Shown here: in pieces, positions 14,601 to 23,935 of the stretch
Layout: each line of letters starts with the position of its first letter
Position numbering within the stretch: position 1 is the stretch's first letter
NCBI GenBank assembly: GCA_021613335.1
Contig: JAJTWR010000458.1
Span: 712,001-776,000, forward strand
Source: Whitmania pigra
Lineage: Eukaryota > Annelida > Clitellata > Hirudinida > Haemopidae
Reading direction: 5' to 3'
DNA length: 64,000 bases
Translations under genes and position numbers: made by a program
The notes under the pieces: generated by a model
Told to the model about the DNA's origin: nothing
Seen by the model: the letters and a program-made list of their open reading frames with translations, nothing else
The model's database searches: none

Positions 14601-17600
14601 TTTGTTAAATTCACTATATATAATAGAGAATATATTTCGCGTCACACTAATATAACATAACATTTTATTTATAATGGTGTAAGCTAGGCATGTCAAACAT
14701 GCGACCCTTTGCAAGCACAGATGCGGCCCACATAAAGGTTACCGTATCAGTTAATAGTCAAATTTGCAGTTAAAATGAACAAATGTATATAAAATTTAAT
14801 TTACGGTGTAGAATAAAAAATTTTAACAATTTTAATTAGTATGGTTTATTTTATGCGGCCTAAGGTGCTATTTGAGTTTGATATATCTAGCTTAAGAAGT
14901 CTGTGTGATAAACCATTCTTTTTTTTTACCCAATATGTAAATAATTCCACCGAATCTGAATATATTGAAATAACCAGGCCGTCCGTAAACTGTAAGTCAA
15001 CTGATAAGTTTATTAGAGTAAATATTCAGTTCATAAAAGTGAATAACCGAAGTTTTAAGGGATTTGAGATATTTTACGATGCAAATGGATATTTGAGCTT
15101 CTGGGCTGTCTGGAATGTTACTTTGTACTACAATGTTATTAACGACTACGCTGAAAAGGCATTGATGGTTAAAATAATTAAATAATGATTCATTAACTTA
15201 ATTTTATCATGGTTTCTATACAAGTAAATAGATTTTGTGACACACTAGTTGATTAATTATTTTAGCTGCTCTGGTTTTGACTGAAAGAACGAGAATGTTT
15301 GCAAGATGATAACACTAATATGGTTACAAACATGTAAATAAAATTTTAATAATGAGTGATATTTTGACCCATAATTTCTTGTTCAATTTCATAACTTGCT
15401 TATATATTAAACGTACACTAAACGTTTTATATCTGCATCATAACGAGTTGAGGACACCAAAATATCTATCAACAGTGAGCTAGATGTAGTCATCTCTAAA
15501 AGTGTTGGAGAAGTGATTAGTTATCGACATATGAAAATAATCGACTATTAACATGACACATAAAATCAGTGATGGGCTTTAACTACATAAAAAGTAGTTA
15601 ACTACAGTAGTTTTATAAAAAAAGTAGTTAGTAACTATTTTTAACTACTTTTTAAATAAGTAGTTAGTAACTACTCCTTAACTACTTGCATAGTAGTTAA
15701 CTACTTTTTAACTACTATTTTAACTACTTTTCCGTTGACATTTGATAAAATTAATTTTCTGGACTATTGAACAAGACATAATTATTTATTTACACTAGTG
15801 TAACATTTTCAACAAAATTTTATTATCCAAATTGATCAAAAACAGAAGTATTCAGTGGATGTTTCAGTCGATCTCTTAAGAAAATCATCATGTCAACATG
15901 ATTATCCTATAATTTACATCGTCTGTTACATAAAACCTGCCCTGCTACACTAAAAAGTCTTTCAACTGCTGCCGAACTTGGTAATGTTGAATTAAGCTTA
16001 ATGAATGCAGCACAAACATTTGGATAATTAAGTAGAGTTTGTACATTTCTTGCAGAGTTTGATAAATAATCATTAAGCTGTTCAGCTAACACATTATCAC
16101 AAGAGTTTGGTACACTTTTCACATAGTCATATAAATCATCATATTCACTGTTTTGAGCCGCATTGCATTGTCCACAGAGGTGGTGAGTGTTAACGATGTA
16201 GGGCTTTTGGAAAAAAACTATTTCTCTTCATTTTATTTTAAAATTTTTTTAAAAAGTAGTAAATTATTTGTAATTTGTAATTTGAGGTAATTTATACGGG
16301 GCCGGAGCACCAAAAATTGTTGAGGTAGAACATTCTAACGTATTGAGAGTAATTTTCTGCTTTTCTTCAACTTCTTAAGATTATTGGCAATTTTACCACG
16401 AAATTTCAGTGACGAATGCAGTTATTTTGCCGTAATTCCATCATTTCAAGATTCATTTCTTAAATTACTAACAATAATTGCTACGAATTAAAAATCATTT
16501 GCGTATCTATAATTTTCCGTGGCTGAGGTCCCCTGTCGATTCCTACTTAACGACAATTAAAGGCGTTGTGACGCTGCGTTACAATACAACACGTTTCGTA
16601 TAAAAGGAATGGACAGTCGTTGTTCTAGGAGTTGTTAGTTAGGGAGCTGGTTACTTGGGGTGTCTCGAGTGCGATTTTTCCCGCGCGATTATTTTGTATT
16701 AGATTGAGTTACCGGTAGCTGTATGGTTTATTTTCATTTGTTTTCGAAATAAAGCAAAATTTTGAGTCTGAAAGACCTAACAAAAGAAAATGTTAAATTT
16801 ATTGACAGAAAGTTTTGATGTTCGATGTTAGAAACTTAGAAGTTTCTTTTGACAAGTTTATTATGAAAAAATGTGAAATTAATTCAAGAAACATTTGACA
16901 AAATATAGTTAGTGTAATTAATGGCTTTATAATGAAAAGTTTGTTTTTTACTTTAGATGATAGACCTGAATGTTGGGGAACTGCAGATGTACGGCACAGT
17001 CAACTGGATAAATCCCTTGGACGAAATTGGAAAGATCAAAAAAGATTATGAATTGCTGACTCTGGTCTTCATCTTCAAAACTGCTGTCGTCATCCTAGCA
17101 CAGGAGAGACCCCGACCCAAGAAAAAAGGGAAGGTTATTTAATTTGCTTACTGATTTAAACCAATACGACATCATTAAACATAAATTAGCTGTAAATTCT
17201 AATCTAAACAAAATTTATTACGCTTGTTTCAGCTTCCTCCGTCGACAAGGACAACTCTCGGAGGCTTCCCGGCTGAGTGCACGAGGTTCAAGCTTGCCAT
17301 TCCAGTCGATCAACTCCAGGTACGAACTCTCGTCGGAGATACCAGCGACAAACATGGATTGTGGGAAATCGTTCACTGCAGGTCCGAGAGGGAAGGGAGA
17401 CCGAAGAAAGTTTTTCAGTTCATTAGGTAATTAAATATTCATAGTGCTTATGATAATTTTTGTATCGTTGTTAAAGAAATATAAACATTTTAGTTCATGC
17501 ATCTGCCACTAAAAAATCTAAAAATAAAGTAATTAATAAATTACAAATATTATTAAATATTCAATTTAAACTATTGAATCAAAATGATATCAATAGTGTA

Positions 17601-18444
17601 ATAACTAACAAAAACTGTGCTTTTGAAAACTTTCGGTTTTTGCAGTTCTCACAAAGCGAGGAACGATTTCATCAGAACCATCCACCACACAATGCACGAA
17701 AGCATAAGAAGGTCGTCTGCTTCTTCGAACGTCAAAAGCAAGTCCATGCTCAGACATCCAGGTCACCACAAACATCCTCTTTCCACACCTGGTTCTGAAA
17801 GCTCATCTGGTGAGATGATATGAATTTTTATTAGTATCTTATAAGTATGGTGGCCTAAAGAAATACGGGTTGTGCATCTTTCTGAAAAATCCTTTTGATA
17901 TTATGAATCTGCCTTCATTAGATCAATTTGCTTTGCACCTCCCCAATTACACAAGTAAAGAAATTCTAAGAGAAAAACTCTTCCTTGCAATCCGAACAGA
18001 ATATAACAATTACTACATTCACGATCGTGATTACTTTGGTCATTAATAAACATTGAAAACCTTGAAAAAAAAAATAGTCTTCAACATTTTTAAATTAAGC
18101 TTGCAGTGGTTCAGATAAATAATTTGATAACATCATAATCATTTGTAATTACTTGTTTAATAGCTTAGCAACATGAAACAAAGTTCAATCGTCAGAATTG
18201 TTCTTGACAACTACCTTCATTATATTAAACCCAAGTGATTTATTGCTGCCCTGCAGTCTCCAAACAATCTCCATCTGAATCCGCTTGTAAACAACCCAGG
18301 GACATTTACTCCCATTCATCCTCCTCAATCCCTGGAGAATCCTCATCCAGTGGAATGGATCAACCTAGAGCAATCAGCCAGGAAGGCAAGATACAGACTC
18401 ACGCGCGCTCCAGAAAAATTTCCGATAGTAACATTAGAGAATAA
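623..18444 (+). CDS. TIAM/still-life-like Rac guanine-nucleotide exchange factor, 3' part
   Basis: Multi-exon gene, 5' end outside the window. Exons I read: 623-737, 2472-2633, 2800-2964, 3164-3676, 3766-3863, 3929-4102, 6583-6762, 8923-9064, 9211-9387, 12330-12457, 16957-17133, 17233-17426, 17646-17809 and 18257-18444, ending in TAA. All are flanked by AG/GT, and the junction phases I checked agree. Domain order is RBD, PDZ, DH, PH and a Ser-rich tail, the order of TIAM1/TIAM2 and Drosophila still life, which load GTP on Rac at membranes and adhesions. The N-terminal PH-CC-Ex module is not visible. The introns at 4.1-6.6, 6.8-8.9, 9.4-12.3 and 12.5-17 kb are packed with transposon debris. 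TIAM versus still life cannot be decided, so no symbol is given. Confidence 0.88.
1020..1120 (+). repeat. hAT transposon terminus fragment
   Basis: Begins CAGGGCTGGGCAAAC followed by a short run containing GGGCCGC, the look of a hAT 5' terminus. No matching opposite end or transposase is visible, so it is a fragment. Confidence 0.4.
1608..2287. mobile_element. Foldback element 1 with 9-bp target-site duplication
   Basis: The left arm (1608 to about 1907) is a run of imperfect iterations of GACAAAACAGCCCC, with TCAAAATAGCCC variants. The right arm (about 2128-2287) is their reverse complement, so the single strand can fold back. The element starts GGCACCCCGTCATAAC and ends GTTATGACTGGACACC. 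The 9-mer TTATTAATC is duplicated exactly at 1599-1607 and 2288-2296. Nine-base duplications and iterated inverted arms are features of Drosophila Foldback, placed in the Mutator superfamily. No transposase is encoded. It lies in a TIAM-like intron. Confidence 0.85.
2800..3676 (+). CDS. TIAM-like gene: PDZ exons and Ser/Pro-rich linker
   Basis: Exon 2800-2964 gives [20 protein letters not shown] and [18 protein letters not shown]; exon 3164-3676 continues [15 protein letters not shown] and [19 protein letters not shown] is the classic PDZ core; the carboxylate-binding loop (normally GLGF-like) reads DLGIRV. In TIAM proteins this PDZ binds syndecan or CASPR C-terminal tails. After the PDZ the same exon encodes about 120 residues rich in Ser, Pro, His and Tyr with no recognised fold. 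The donor at 3676/3677 joins in phase to exon 3766-3863. An open frame runs on to a stop at 3700-3702 if the donor is not used. Confidence 0.75.
3929..12457 (+). CDS. TIAM-like gene: DH (RhoGEF) exons
   Basis: The Dbl-homology domain is split over exons 3929-4102 ([14 protein letters not shown], conserved region 1), 6583-6762 ([16 protein letters not shown], then [16 protein letters not shown]), 8923-9064 ([20 protein letters not shown]), 9211-9387 ([20 protein letters not shown], conserved region 3) and 12330-12457 ([17 protein letters not shown]). The conserved-region-1 Glu that contacts switch I (ELIDTEKHY) and the [13 protein letters not shown] helix are present, so exchange activity is expected. 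Similarity to TIAM is strongest in the 6583 exon. Confidence 0.88.
4798..4935 (+). mobile_element. Relic of a Tc1-family terminus
   Basis: From TAGTGCTTGAAATATTGCTA to ACACCATTTGTA the sequence matches, with scattered changes, the 5' end of the Tc1 element at 41995, including CCTTACAAAT, CTTGCTGAAATTTTCAGCAA and the flanking order. Only this end is present, with no transposase. Confidence 0.6.
5225..5360 (+). repeat. tRNA-type SINE copy
   Basis: Contains GTGTTCGAAATCC, close to a pol III B box, followed by two GCGCTATATAAATG blocks near the 3' end and an AC/AT-rich tail. A second copy in opposite orientation is at 29808-29890 and shares TAGTCGTAATG and GGCGCTATATAAATGA. The A box is not clear, so this is probably a partial SINE. 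Confidence 0.5.
5460..5977 (+). mobile_element. Helitron helicase 3' remnant with CTAG terminus
   Basis: Broken frames resemble the end of a Helitron PIF1-type helicase: near 5840-5930 a frame reads like [20 protein letters not shown], matching the [11 protein letters not shown] tail of these proteins. The same stretch recurs at 13390-14200. Downstream is GCAACGCATGCTAG at 5964-5977 followed by T; CTRR before T is the standard Helitron 3' boundary. The 5' end and Rep domain are absent. It is a dead fragment inside a TIAM-like intron. Confidence 0.65.
7136..8493 (-). mobile_element. hAT element with 8-bp target-site duplication
   Basis: Terminal inverted repeats CAGTGTTGT...ACAACACTG are flanked by an exact 8-bp duplication, CTCATCAC, at 7128-7135 and 8494-8501. 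Subterminal regions iterate AAGTAAAAGTTAC-like words. On the minus strand near 7555-7605 a frame reads [16 protein letters not shown], the hAT C-terminal dimerisation motif; the rest of the transposase is decayed. A non-autonomous or dead hAT copy in a TIAM-like intron. Confidence 0.85.
9388..10315. other. AT-rich intron, no feature recognised
   Basis: Between the DH exon ending at 9387 and the foldback element at 10316 there are TA-rich runs (9720-9950) but no exon, transposase or RNA that I can support. Confidence 0.5.
10316..11419. mobile_element. Foldback element 2 with a hAT-derived core
   Basis: Same arms as the element at 1608: left arm 10316 to about 10623, right arm about 11128-11419, built of iterated GACAAAACAGCCCC and GCCCGGCGACAAAATA variants in inverted orientation. 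The 9-bp duplication CTCTACTGA is exact at 10307-10315 and 11420-11428. The core starts CACCAGGGTCGGACTGG, the look of a hAT terminus, and carries a minus-strand remnant of a hAT dimerisation domain (about 10735-11050), better preserved in the related copy at 20940-21718. No foldback transposase is present. Confidence 0.85.
11420..13160. repeat. Dispersed intronic repeat family, first copies
   Basis: Blocks near 11430-11830, 11960-12240 and 12541-13160 are diverged copies of sequences that recur at 14210-15420: a TACTTGGTACTTGTACTCGA block, a TTTTGTGACRCACTAG block, a TTTAGCCAGAAGTTTGCAAG block and a block with GATATTTGGGCTTCT. No coding capacity is recognised. The family's class is unknown. 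The TIAM exon 12330-12457 lies between blocks. Confidence 0.55.
11521..11660. repeat. 54-bp tandem repeat, about 2.5 copies
   Basis: Units starting ATTATGGTTTTTCATAAAAG recur at 11521, 11575 and 11629, nearly identical. The unit belongs to a wider dispersed family seen again near 12840 and 15210. Confidence 0.8.
13390..14180 (+). mobile_element. Decayed Helitron helicase (C-terminal half)
   Basis: Shifting frames spell Helitron PIF1-helicase segments in order: [12 protein letters not shown] (about 13525), [16 protein letters not shown] (13576), ARAISAAK (about 13680), [20 protein letters not shown] then [20 protein letters not shown] (13905-14030), and [17 protein letters not shown] (about 14070-14120). 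The stretch with the SQGQT-type motif VI is deleted. Several frameshifts and stops are present, so it is inactive. It shares its end with the fragment at 5460-5977. Confidence 0.75.
14210..15420. repeat. Dispersed intronic repeat family, second copy
   Basis: Diverged duplicate of the blocks at 11420-13160 in a similar order (TACTTGGCACTTGTAC, GTCACACTA, a block near 14985-15160 matching 12975-13150, GTTTGCAAGATGATAACACT). It also carries a hAT-like tip near 14690 with CATGCGACCC. No gene is supported. Confidence 0.5.
15567..16130 (-). mobile_element. hAT transposase C-terminal fragment and one terminus
   Basis: Starts CAGTGATGGGC, then iterates TAACTAC and GTAGTTA words typical of a hAT subterminal region. 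On the minus strand 15907-16122 encodes a hAT C-terminal end with [20 protein letters not shown], the dimerisation motif. No opposite terminus or target duplication was found, so the copy is truncated. Confidence 0.75.
16599..16606 (+). promoter_or_regulatory. TATA box in a GC-richer intronic island
   Basis: TATAAAAG lies in a stretch (16500-16720) that is GC-richer than its surroundings and is followed about 150 bases on by an AATAAA near 16748. It could be an alternative promoter ahead of the PH exons or the remains of a solo LTR. Neither is proven. Confidence 0.3.
16957..17809 (+). CDS. TIAM-like gene: C-terminal PH domain exons
   Basis: Exon 16957-17133 ([36 protein letters not shown]), exon 17233-17426 ([35 protein letters not shown]) and exon 17646-17809 ([20 protein letters not shown]) form the C-terminal PH domain that packs on the DH in TIAM proteins, including the long C-terminal helix. 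The last exon, 18257-18444, adds a Ser-rich basic tail of about 60 residues and the TAA stop. Confidence 0.8.
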
Positions 18445-18499
18445 CCATTAACGAACAAATTGTTAGAAAGGTTACAAATATTTATTTTAAAGGTGTGAT

Positions 18500-18505
18500 A
18501 ATAAA
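18500..18505 (+). terminator. Candidate polyadenylation signal of the TIAM-like gene
   Basis: AATAAA lies 56 bases after the stop codon at 18442-18444. It is the first canonical hexamer downstream and sits in an AT-rich context. Confidence 0.5.
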
Positions 18506-19160
18506 AATGAGTAACTTGTGAATGAACCATGAAATTGGACCACAAAAATGTTTAGTTACTCTGAAATTGTTTACAAAAAGAGGATTTCGTTAGATAGTTA
18601 GAGACTGTTCCGCTAACAAAGGAGTTTGTTTGAATCTTGTTGAGAAACAATTTGAAATCCGCCAAAAATATTTCATGATGAAATTGTTAATGCTGCATCT
18701 GGCCTTCCTTTTCGTAAAATGGGTCCACTTGTAATGAAGACATTTTTAAATTTGTTTTGCACAGAACCTCATTTAGAACTGAAACGTTTAAAGTTTTTGA
18801 TTTCATAACATTTTGGACCACGATCAATGATGACGTTGATTAAATTGTTTCGTAATCAAAAGTCTGGCTAATTTTAGTGATTAGTTTTTCGTATAATATT
18901 CCTATTTCGTATTTTAGATACTTGTAACAAATTGCCTGACTTAATCTTTTTGTCACAAAAAATCGATTCTTTTCGAGTTTACTAGTCGCTTCCAACTATT
19001 GAATTGTTTTGAATTATTTTTCGAAACATGCTAATATCATAACATTTATCAGAGCTATTTGAAATTTAATGCATTTTATTAAATTTTGTTTCTTCAATGT
19101 TTTTTCAAAATATAATCCATGCCTCAAGCCCCATTGCTACAAGCATCATTTTGGTTTAAT
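18506..19160. other. Intergenic AT-rich sequence
   Basis: No gene or repeat is recognised between the TIAM polyadenylation signal and the Helitron-related repeat. Confidence 0.5.
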
Positions 19161-19164
19161 AACA

Positions 19165-19400
19165 CACCGGGTAAAACCGTCCGAGCTGCCTTAATGAGAT
19201 GAAAAATAAGCAAGATAGCTCCACCCCAACAACAGCATTAGCTCCGCTTGTAATGATTAAAAGTAAATATATATTTAATTAAAGTTTACCAAGATGTCGC
19301 GAGATGTCTCTATTAAATTTTAAAAATTTGACATGATTTGAAATTCTTCGCAAATGTACATTATTTTGGAGAATATAACAAAACTAACAGCACCCGCGAG
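19165..19400. repeat. Repeat shared with 63087-63400 (possible Helitron end)
   Basis: Contains GGGTAAAACCGTCCGAGCTG, TTAATGAGATGAAAAATAAG, GATAGCTCCACCCC and GAGATGTCTCTAT, all repeated in the same order at 63087-63400. The word CGGTAAAACCG in the distal copy can form a short hairpin. It lies on the 3' side of a minus-strand Helitron, so it may be its tail. Confidence 0.6.
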
Positions 19401-19559
19401 GAGCATCTGTTTCTAGAACTGATCAAAAAAATATTTTATTATAATAAAAACATTAGAAGTTAATATGGCTTGCATTTTAGTTTACAAGTCTCAAAACATA
19501 ATTTTATTACTTACACCTTAACCACCCTTGTCAAATATTTCGGTGAAAACAGTTTTTAA

Positions 19560-20628
19560 TGTCTCGATTTTCTGATACAATAGTTACAGAATCGAATGCT
19601 CGTACTCTGGACAGACCTACATAGAGTTGTCCATTGCTAAAAACCTGTTTTGATAGATAGTTTTTCGAAAGTTTGACCCTGAAATTTATTGATCGTCATA
19701 GAAAAGGCCAAACGGAGAGGAAACTGTCCACGTTTGAATTTGAACGGCCTCTTGTTGTCAATATATGTGGCAAGATAAGCAGAATTTTAAATACCGAGTG
19801 TGCAGTTATTTCACCTGGTAATAGATTCGCTGCCATTACTGTTGATGCTACTAGAATGCCCTTTTCCTCTTCTAATATGTAAAAGTGTACTTTAAACGAA
19901 AGTCTTTCCGGTACCTGCTGGGCCATTTAGAAAAAAGCATTTACTTTGACAAGAAATGTTCCATACATTGAATCAAGCACCATGTTAACCGCCACCAGTT
20001 GTTCATCATTCAACATTTCGATATTCCTTTTAGGCTTCTGCCTGTTCTTTTAAAACATCAATTGGAGATAGTTTAGCGATTGCCAAATTGACGGTTGGTA
20101 GTCTAAGTTTTCCCAAACTTCGGTATCAATAACAATTTCTGAAACAATCTTTCACTGCTATGGAAGAGACTAAAAACGAGTCGAACAGAGAATCGATGAA
20201 CAAAGATTGGAGTTATGTGACGTGAACTCGCCTGGCAGATCGTTTTTCTTCAACATGTTCTATTCCAGTATGCCAACCAAACTTATCCCATGGGAAAAGT
20301 AAATAACCATCAGATCAGTGCAGCGATTCAAAGGTGAAATGTTTTTGCAAGAATCTCCAATCGGGTGGATGTATAGATCTCTATTGGCTGGTGGTTCGCC
20401 ATCTTCACCGACGAATATTGCAGCAACTTCTGTTCTTGAAGTTGGTGTGTTATATCGTCTTAAGTCTAAATTGGGATCATCCATAAAAATCATTTCAACT
20501 TGTTCATTGTGGTTGGACTGTATTATTTGATGCATTTGATTGAAGTATTTAGCAAATGTATTAATATTGAGTAACATAAATTCAAATTTGCCTATAACAA
20601 CTGCTGAACAACCTTGATCATAATCCAT
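19560..20628 (-). mobile_element. Decayed Helitron (helicase fragments)
   Basis: On the minus strand 20260-20628 carries RRYNTPTSRTEVAAIFVGED and GEPPANRDLYIHP, a conserved Helitron segment upstream of the helicase. Near 19895-19950 a frame reads FLNGPAGTGKTFV, the Walker A motif, followed in another frame by ILVASTVMAANLLPGEITAH (motif Ia). Then FKRGQFPLRLAFSMTINKFQ and GQTFEKLS (19660-19740) and NGQLYVGLSRVRAF (about 19600), the C-terminal helicase motifs. The part between motif Ia and the C-terminal motifs is deleted and frames shift repeatedly, so the element is dead. It is a different Helitron lineage from the 13.4-kb copy. Confidence 0.8.
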
Positions 20629-20939
20629 GAGTTTTTTGTTGCCTCGACTGAATCGAATACACAGCTGTCTGGAGGTTTGTCATGACCTTTTATGTAGATT
20701 AGAAAAACTGGTGAATTTGTCCAAGAATTCAAAAGCAGTGTGGTCCAGTCCCAGAAAGTGCTTTGATTTCTGTCCCCATTGAAGCTAGAGCTATAGCGGC
20801 GTTGAATTTTTGGATATGCCTCTGCTGAAGTTGTCGTCAACAATTCATGAAACAGATCAAGAGTTGCCCAGAGCACTCAATTACCTTTAATTATATATAA
20901 ATATTATTTTAGTAGGTGCTCTAGAACTAAACTTACAGC

Positions 20940-21718
20940 CGACAAAACAGCCCCGTAAAAACAGCCCTGTCACCAGGGTCGGACTGGCTTAAAAACCGGC
21001 CCGGGAAATTTTATTAAACTCCTAGTTTGATCAACTTAAACATAACAAACACTAGAGTCTAAAATTTCTATTCACTATTAACTATTATAACAGCTTTTTC
21101 ATCGTTTCACTGGTCGATGCTAAAACATCAATGATTTCATTGTTATTGATTCTTGGAAAAGAGTCTTTCTCACAAGACATCAGCATGAATGATCGTAGAA
21201 TTGACTGGTTCAGAAAATTTCTTAATCTGTTCAAAACGTATTTCAATTTTGAAAACGACCTCTCACAAGCAACTGGTGATGAGGATAATGTCAACACAAA
21301 TTTGTAAGCCAGATACAAATTTGAATAAGCAAGACTATGCAAATTAAACTTCTGGAGAACAAAATAACAACAAACAATACTCAAAACGGTCAAAGCATTC
21401 AAGCCACTAATTTCGAATTAAATTTTGATTCAGTTTCACAACATTTTTTAAAAATACTTTGACATGGAGTTACCATGGGGCTATTTTGTCGCCGGGCTAT
21501 TTTGTCGGGACTATTTTGAGGGGGTCATTTTGACGGGGCTATTTTGTCTTGGGCTATTTTGACGCCGGGCTGTTTCGACGTGGCTGTTTTGTCGGGGCGG
21601 TTTTGTCGGGGCGGTTTTGTCGGGGCTGTTTTGTCTTGAGCTATTTTGACGCCGGGCTATTTTGACGGGGCTGTTTTGTCGAGGCTATTCTGTCGCCGGG
21701 CTGTTATGACGGGTCACC
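20940..21718. mobile_element. Foldback element 3, left arm truncated, hAT core
   Basis: Left arm reduced to about 40 bases; core from CACCAGGGTCGGACTGG (about 20970); right arm about 21478-21718 ending GTTATGACGGGTCACC. On the minus strand 21085-21402 encodes a clean hAT C-terminal piece with [20 protein letters not shown]. The core is nearly identical to that at 10620-11110. No 9-bp duplication is detectable because the left end is lost. The HECT pseudogene begins directly after its right end. Confidence 0.8.
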
Positions 21719-23935
21719 AGATTTGACATTCACTTATAGAATCTCGATGATGTACAAACCCCTGATGGATGAACTAACGCGCGCTATCATAAAACCCATG
21801 CTTCTCTTAGTTTGTGAAAATTGCGAAGACATAGATTTGACGTCATCACTTCTTCTCAGAGTCATTTTTCATGCTCATGAAGAGACTATAAAAGATAACA
21901 GTAAACTCCTATCACTGTTTACATCACATATCATAAATTCTTTTTTAAGTCCATGTTGCACTGTTGGAAGCCACACTGTAGTATCATTTCTCCTCATATT
22001 AAGCCAAAAAATGAAACTAAAATGGATTCTTGAAACTTTGAACCAAGATATTTTTTTGAAAATAAGGCAAATTGTTTTGACAAATGACGAAAAAATATGT
22101 AGTCATTTAGAAAATTTGAAAAAACTCCATAATGAAATTGAGCTCGAACAACAACTTAGGGCGAATGTCCCAACTTGGAATCAGTTGCTTGACACTCAAG
22201 ACATGTTACAAGAGCAGAATCTTCTAATGACGTTGCAAATTGCATCACAAGTCATAAGCCAAAAAAAGTTATCTGTTCAGATATTTGTTCAAAGTGGATT
22301 TTTTCATAAATTATACTCTCTTTTGTGCAATCCTTCTGAAATTGGAGAATCATCGTTTGTCGTAAAATCTTTTCTCAGTGTTTTTCTAAAATTTGAGATA
22401 GGATCTGACAGCAGCAGCTTCAATGGATTGGTTGATATAGTTTTGGCAAAATATTTGTCTTTTGGACCAATTTTTCACCGATACTCCGAGCGTGCACGAT
22501 AATTATATTTTCTGCATCGAATCATATGAAAATAAAATTATTTTGGCACTGAAACTATTACAATCCCTTTACATTTTGAATACAAGTTGGCATCAATGGT
22601 TTGATATTGCGGAGGAAAGAAAAGTAATCGACGAACACTTATTTGAATGTGAAAGTTTCACAAAGTGTTTGACTAAAGAGCTGAGGTGCAAAACAGGAGA
22701 AAGGTTGCCATGGTTTTTTGATATGACAAAACTATGCCCTGCGATAACCCCAATGAAACATAGGGTAGATATTTTAGATCGGTCATTACCAAGTGGTGGT
22801 AAAAGAATTAAAATATCAAGAAAAATAGTACTTGAAGATATTCTTCAATTATTTCAAGAAAACAGAAATAATATTTCTAAATATTGGAGCTTCAAGTTCA
22901 TAGATGAAATTGGAGGAGGCCCTGGAGTTACGTGAGAGGCTTATTCTATTTTCTCTCAAGAACTGCAAAAGCACGACATCAATATCTGGCAAGGGGAACC
23001 AATAGAAAGGTCAGGAACTTTGTACACCCATTCGCCTAACGGTCTTTTCCCGAAATTCCAAAGTTTGAATTATTAGGACAAATTTTGGCTAAAGTCATCA
23101 CGGATTTTTGTTACCTCGATATCTAATTAAGCAAAAAATTTTTCATAAAGCTTAAGAACCAGCCAAGATCCCATTTGAGAAGGGAATATTTTGATTTACT
23201 CGAAACGTTTCCAATGCTAGAATCACTCTTCAAACAAATTCTTCCAGTGAAAAGAAAAATAGAGTCTATCAAATCAGAGGTCGGTCTTTCTCAGCGTCAG
23301 AAGCATGAAATAATCAGCAATCTGACTTTCGATGATGGCAGTTCATTTGACGACTTGTGCCTTAATTTCACTGTTCCAGGGACAGATGTCGAACTGATGG
23401 AAGAAGGACGTGAGGACTTTCTCCTCATAACATCGATTTGTATTTAGAGAAATTATGTGCTCACAATGTTGAAATGGAACCCAAAGATCAATTTGAAGCT
23501 ATCAGACGAGGATTTGAACAAGTTATGTCCCTTGAAAATGTAGCAATATTCTTACCACACGAACTAAATCAGCTAATTTGCTGCGACCAATTCAAAAGAT
23601 GGACCATGGACGAATTACTGAAATATTGCATCTACGACGATTCACAAACAGTTCAATTTCTATTCCAGTGTCTGGTTTCATTTGATAGTGACAACCAGAA
23701 AATGTTTCTGAAATTTATTACTGGAATGACTGGTTTCCCATACGGAGGCTTGCGTGAATTAAGAAATCGATTAACCATCTCAAGAATAACGCGCGATCAT
23801 CCTGATTCTTATTTGCCTATATCAGCAACTTGTCATAACCAATTGTTTTTGCCAGATTATAGCAGTTTGGATGTTACCAGGCAGAAACTTCTGTATGCCA
23901 TTCAGGCAGGAACCGACTCATTTCATATTGGCTAA
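21719..23935 (+). pseudogene. TRIP12-like HECT E3 ligase, intronless broken copy
   Basis: About 2.2 kb without introns encodes the C-terminal half of a TRIP12-type ubiquitin ligase. Order: helical region (21723-22502), LPWFFDMTKLCPAITPMKHR and the HECT N-lobe start (to 22935), N-lobe remnants (22936-23447), then a C-lobe with FLKFITGMTGFPYGGLRELR, the active-site segment ISATCHNQLFLPDYSS (Cys codon 23831-23833) and the ending FHIG. Frames change near 22480 and 23435, and stops occur at about 22933 (TGA) and several times in 23070-23165. Lack of introns beside multi-exon genes suggests a retrocopy, but no poly(A) tail or target duplication is visible. The 5' part is lost at the foldback element. 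Confidence 0.8.

Noticed and set aside
14841..15185. 114-aa open frame
   Set aside because: The DNA is a diverged copy of a dispersed repeat also at 12970-13160, where the frame is not kept.
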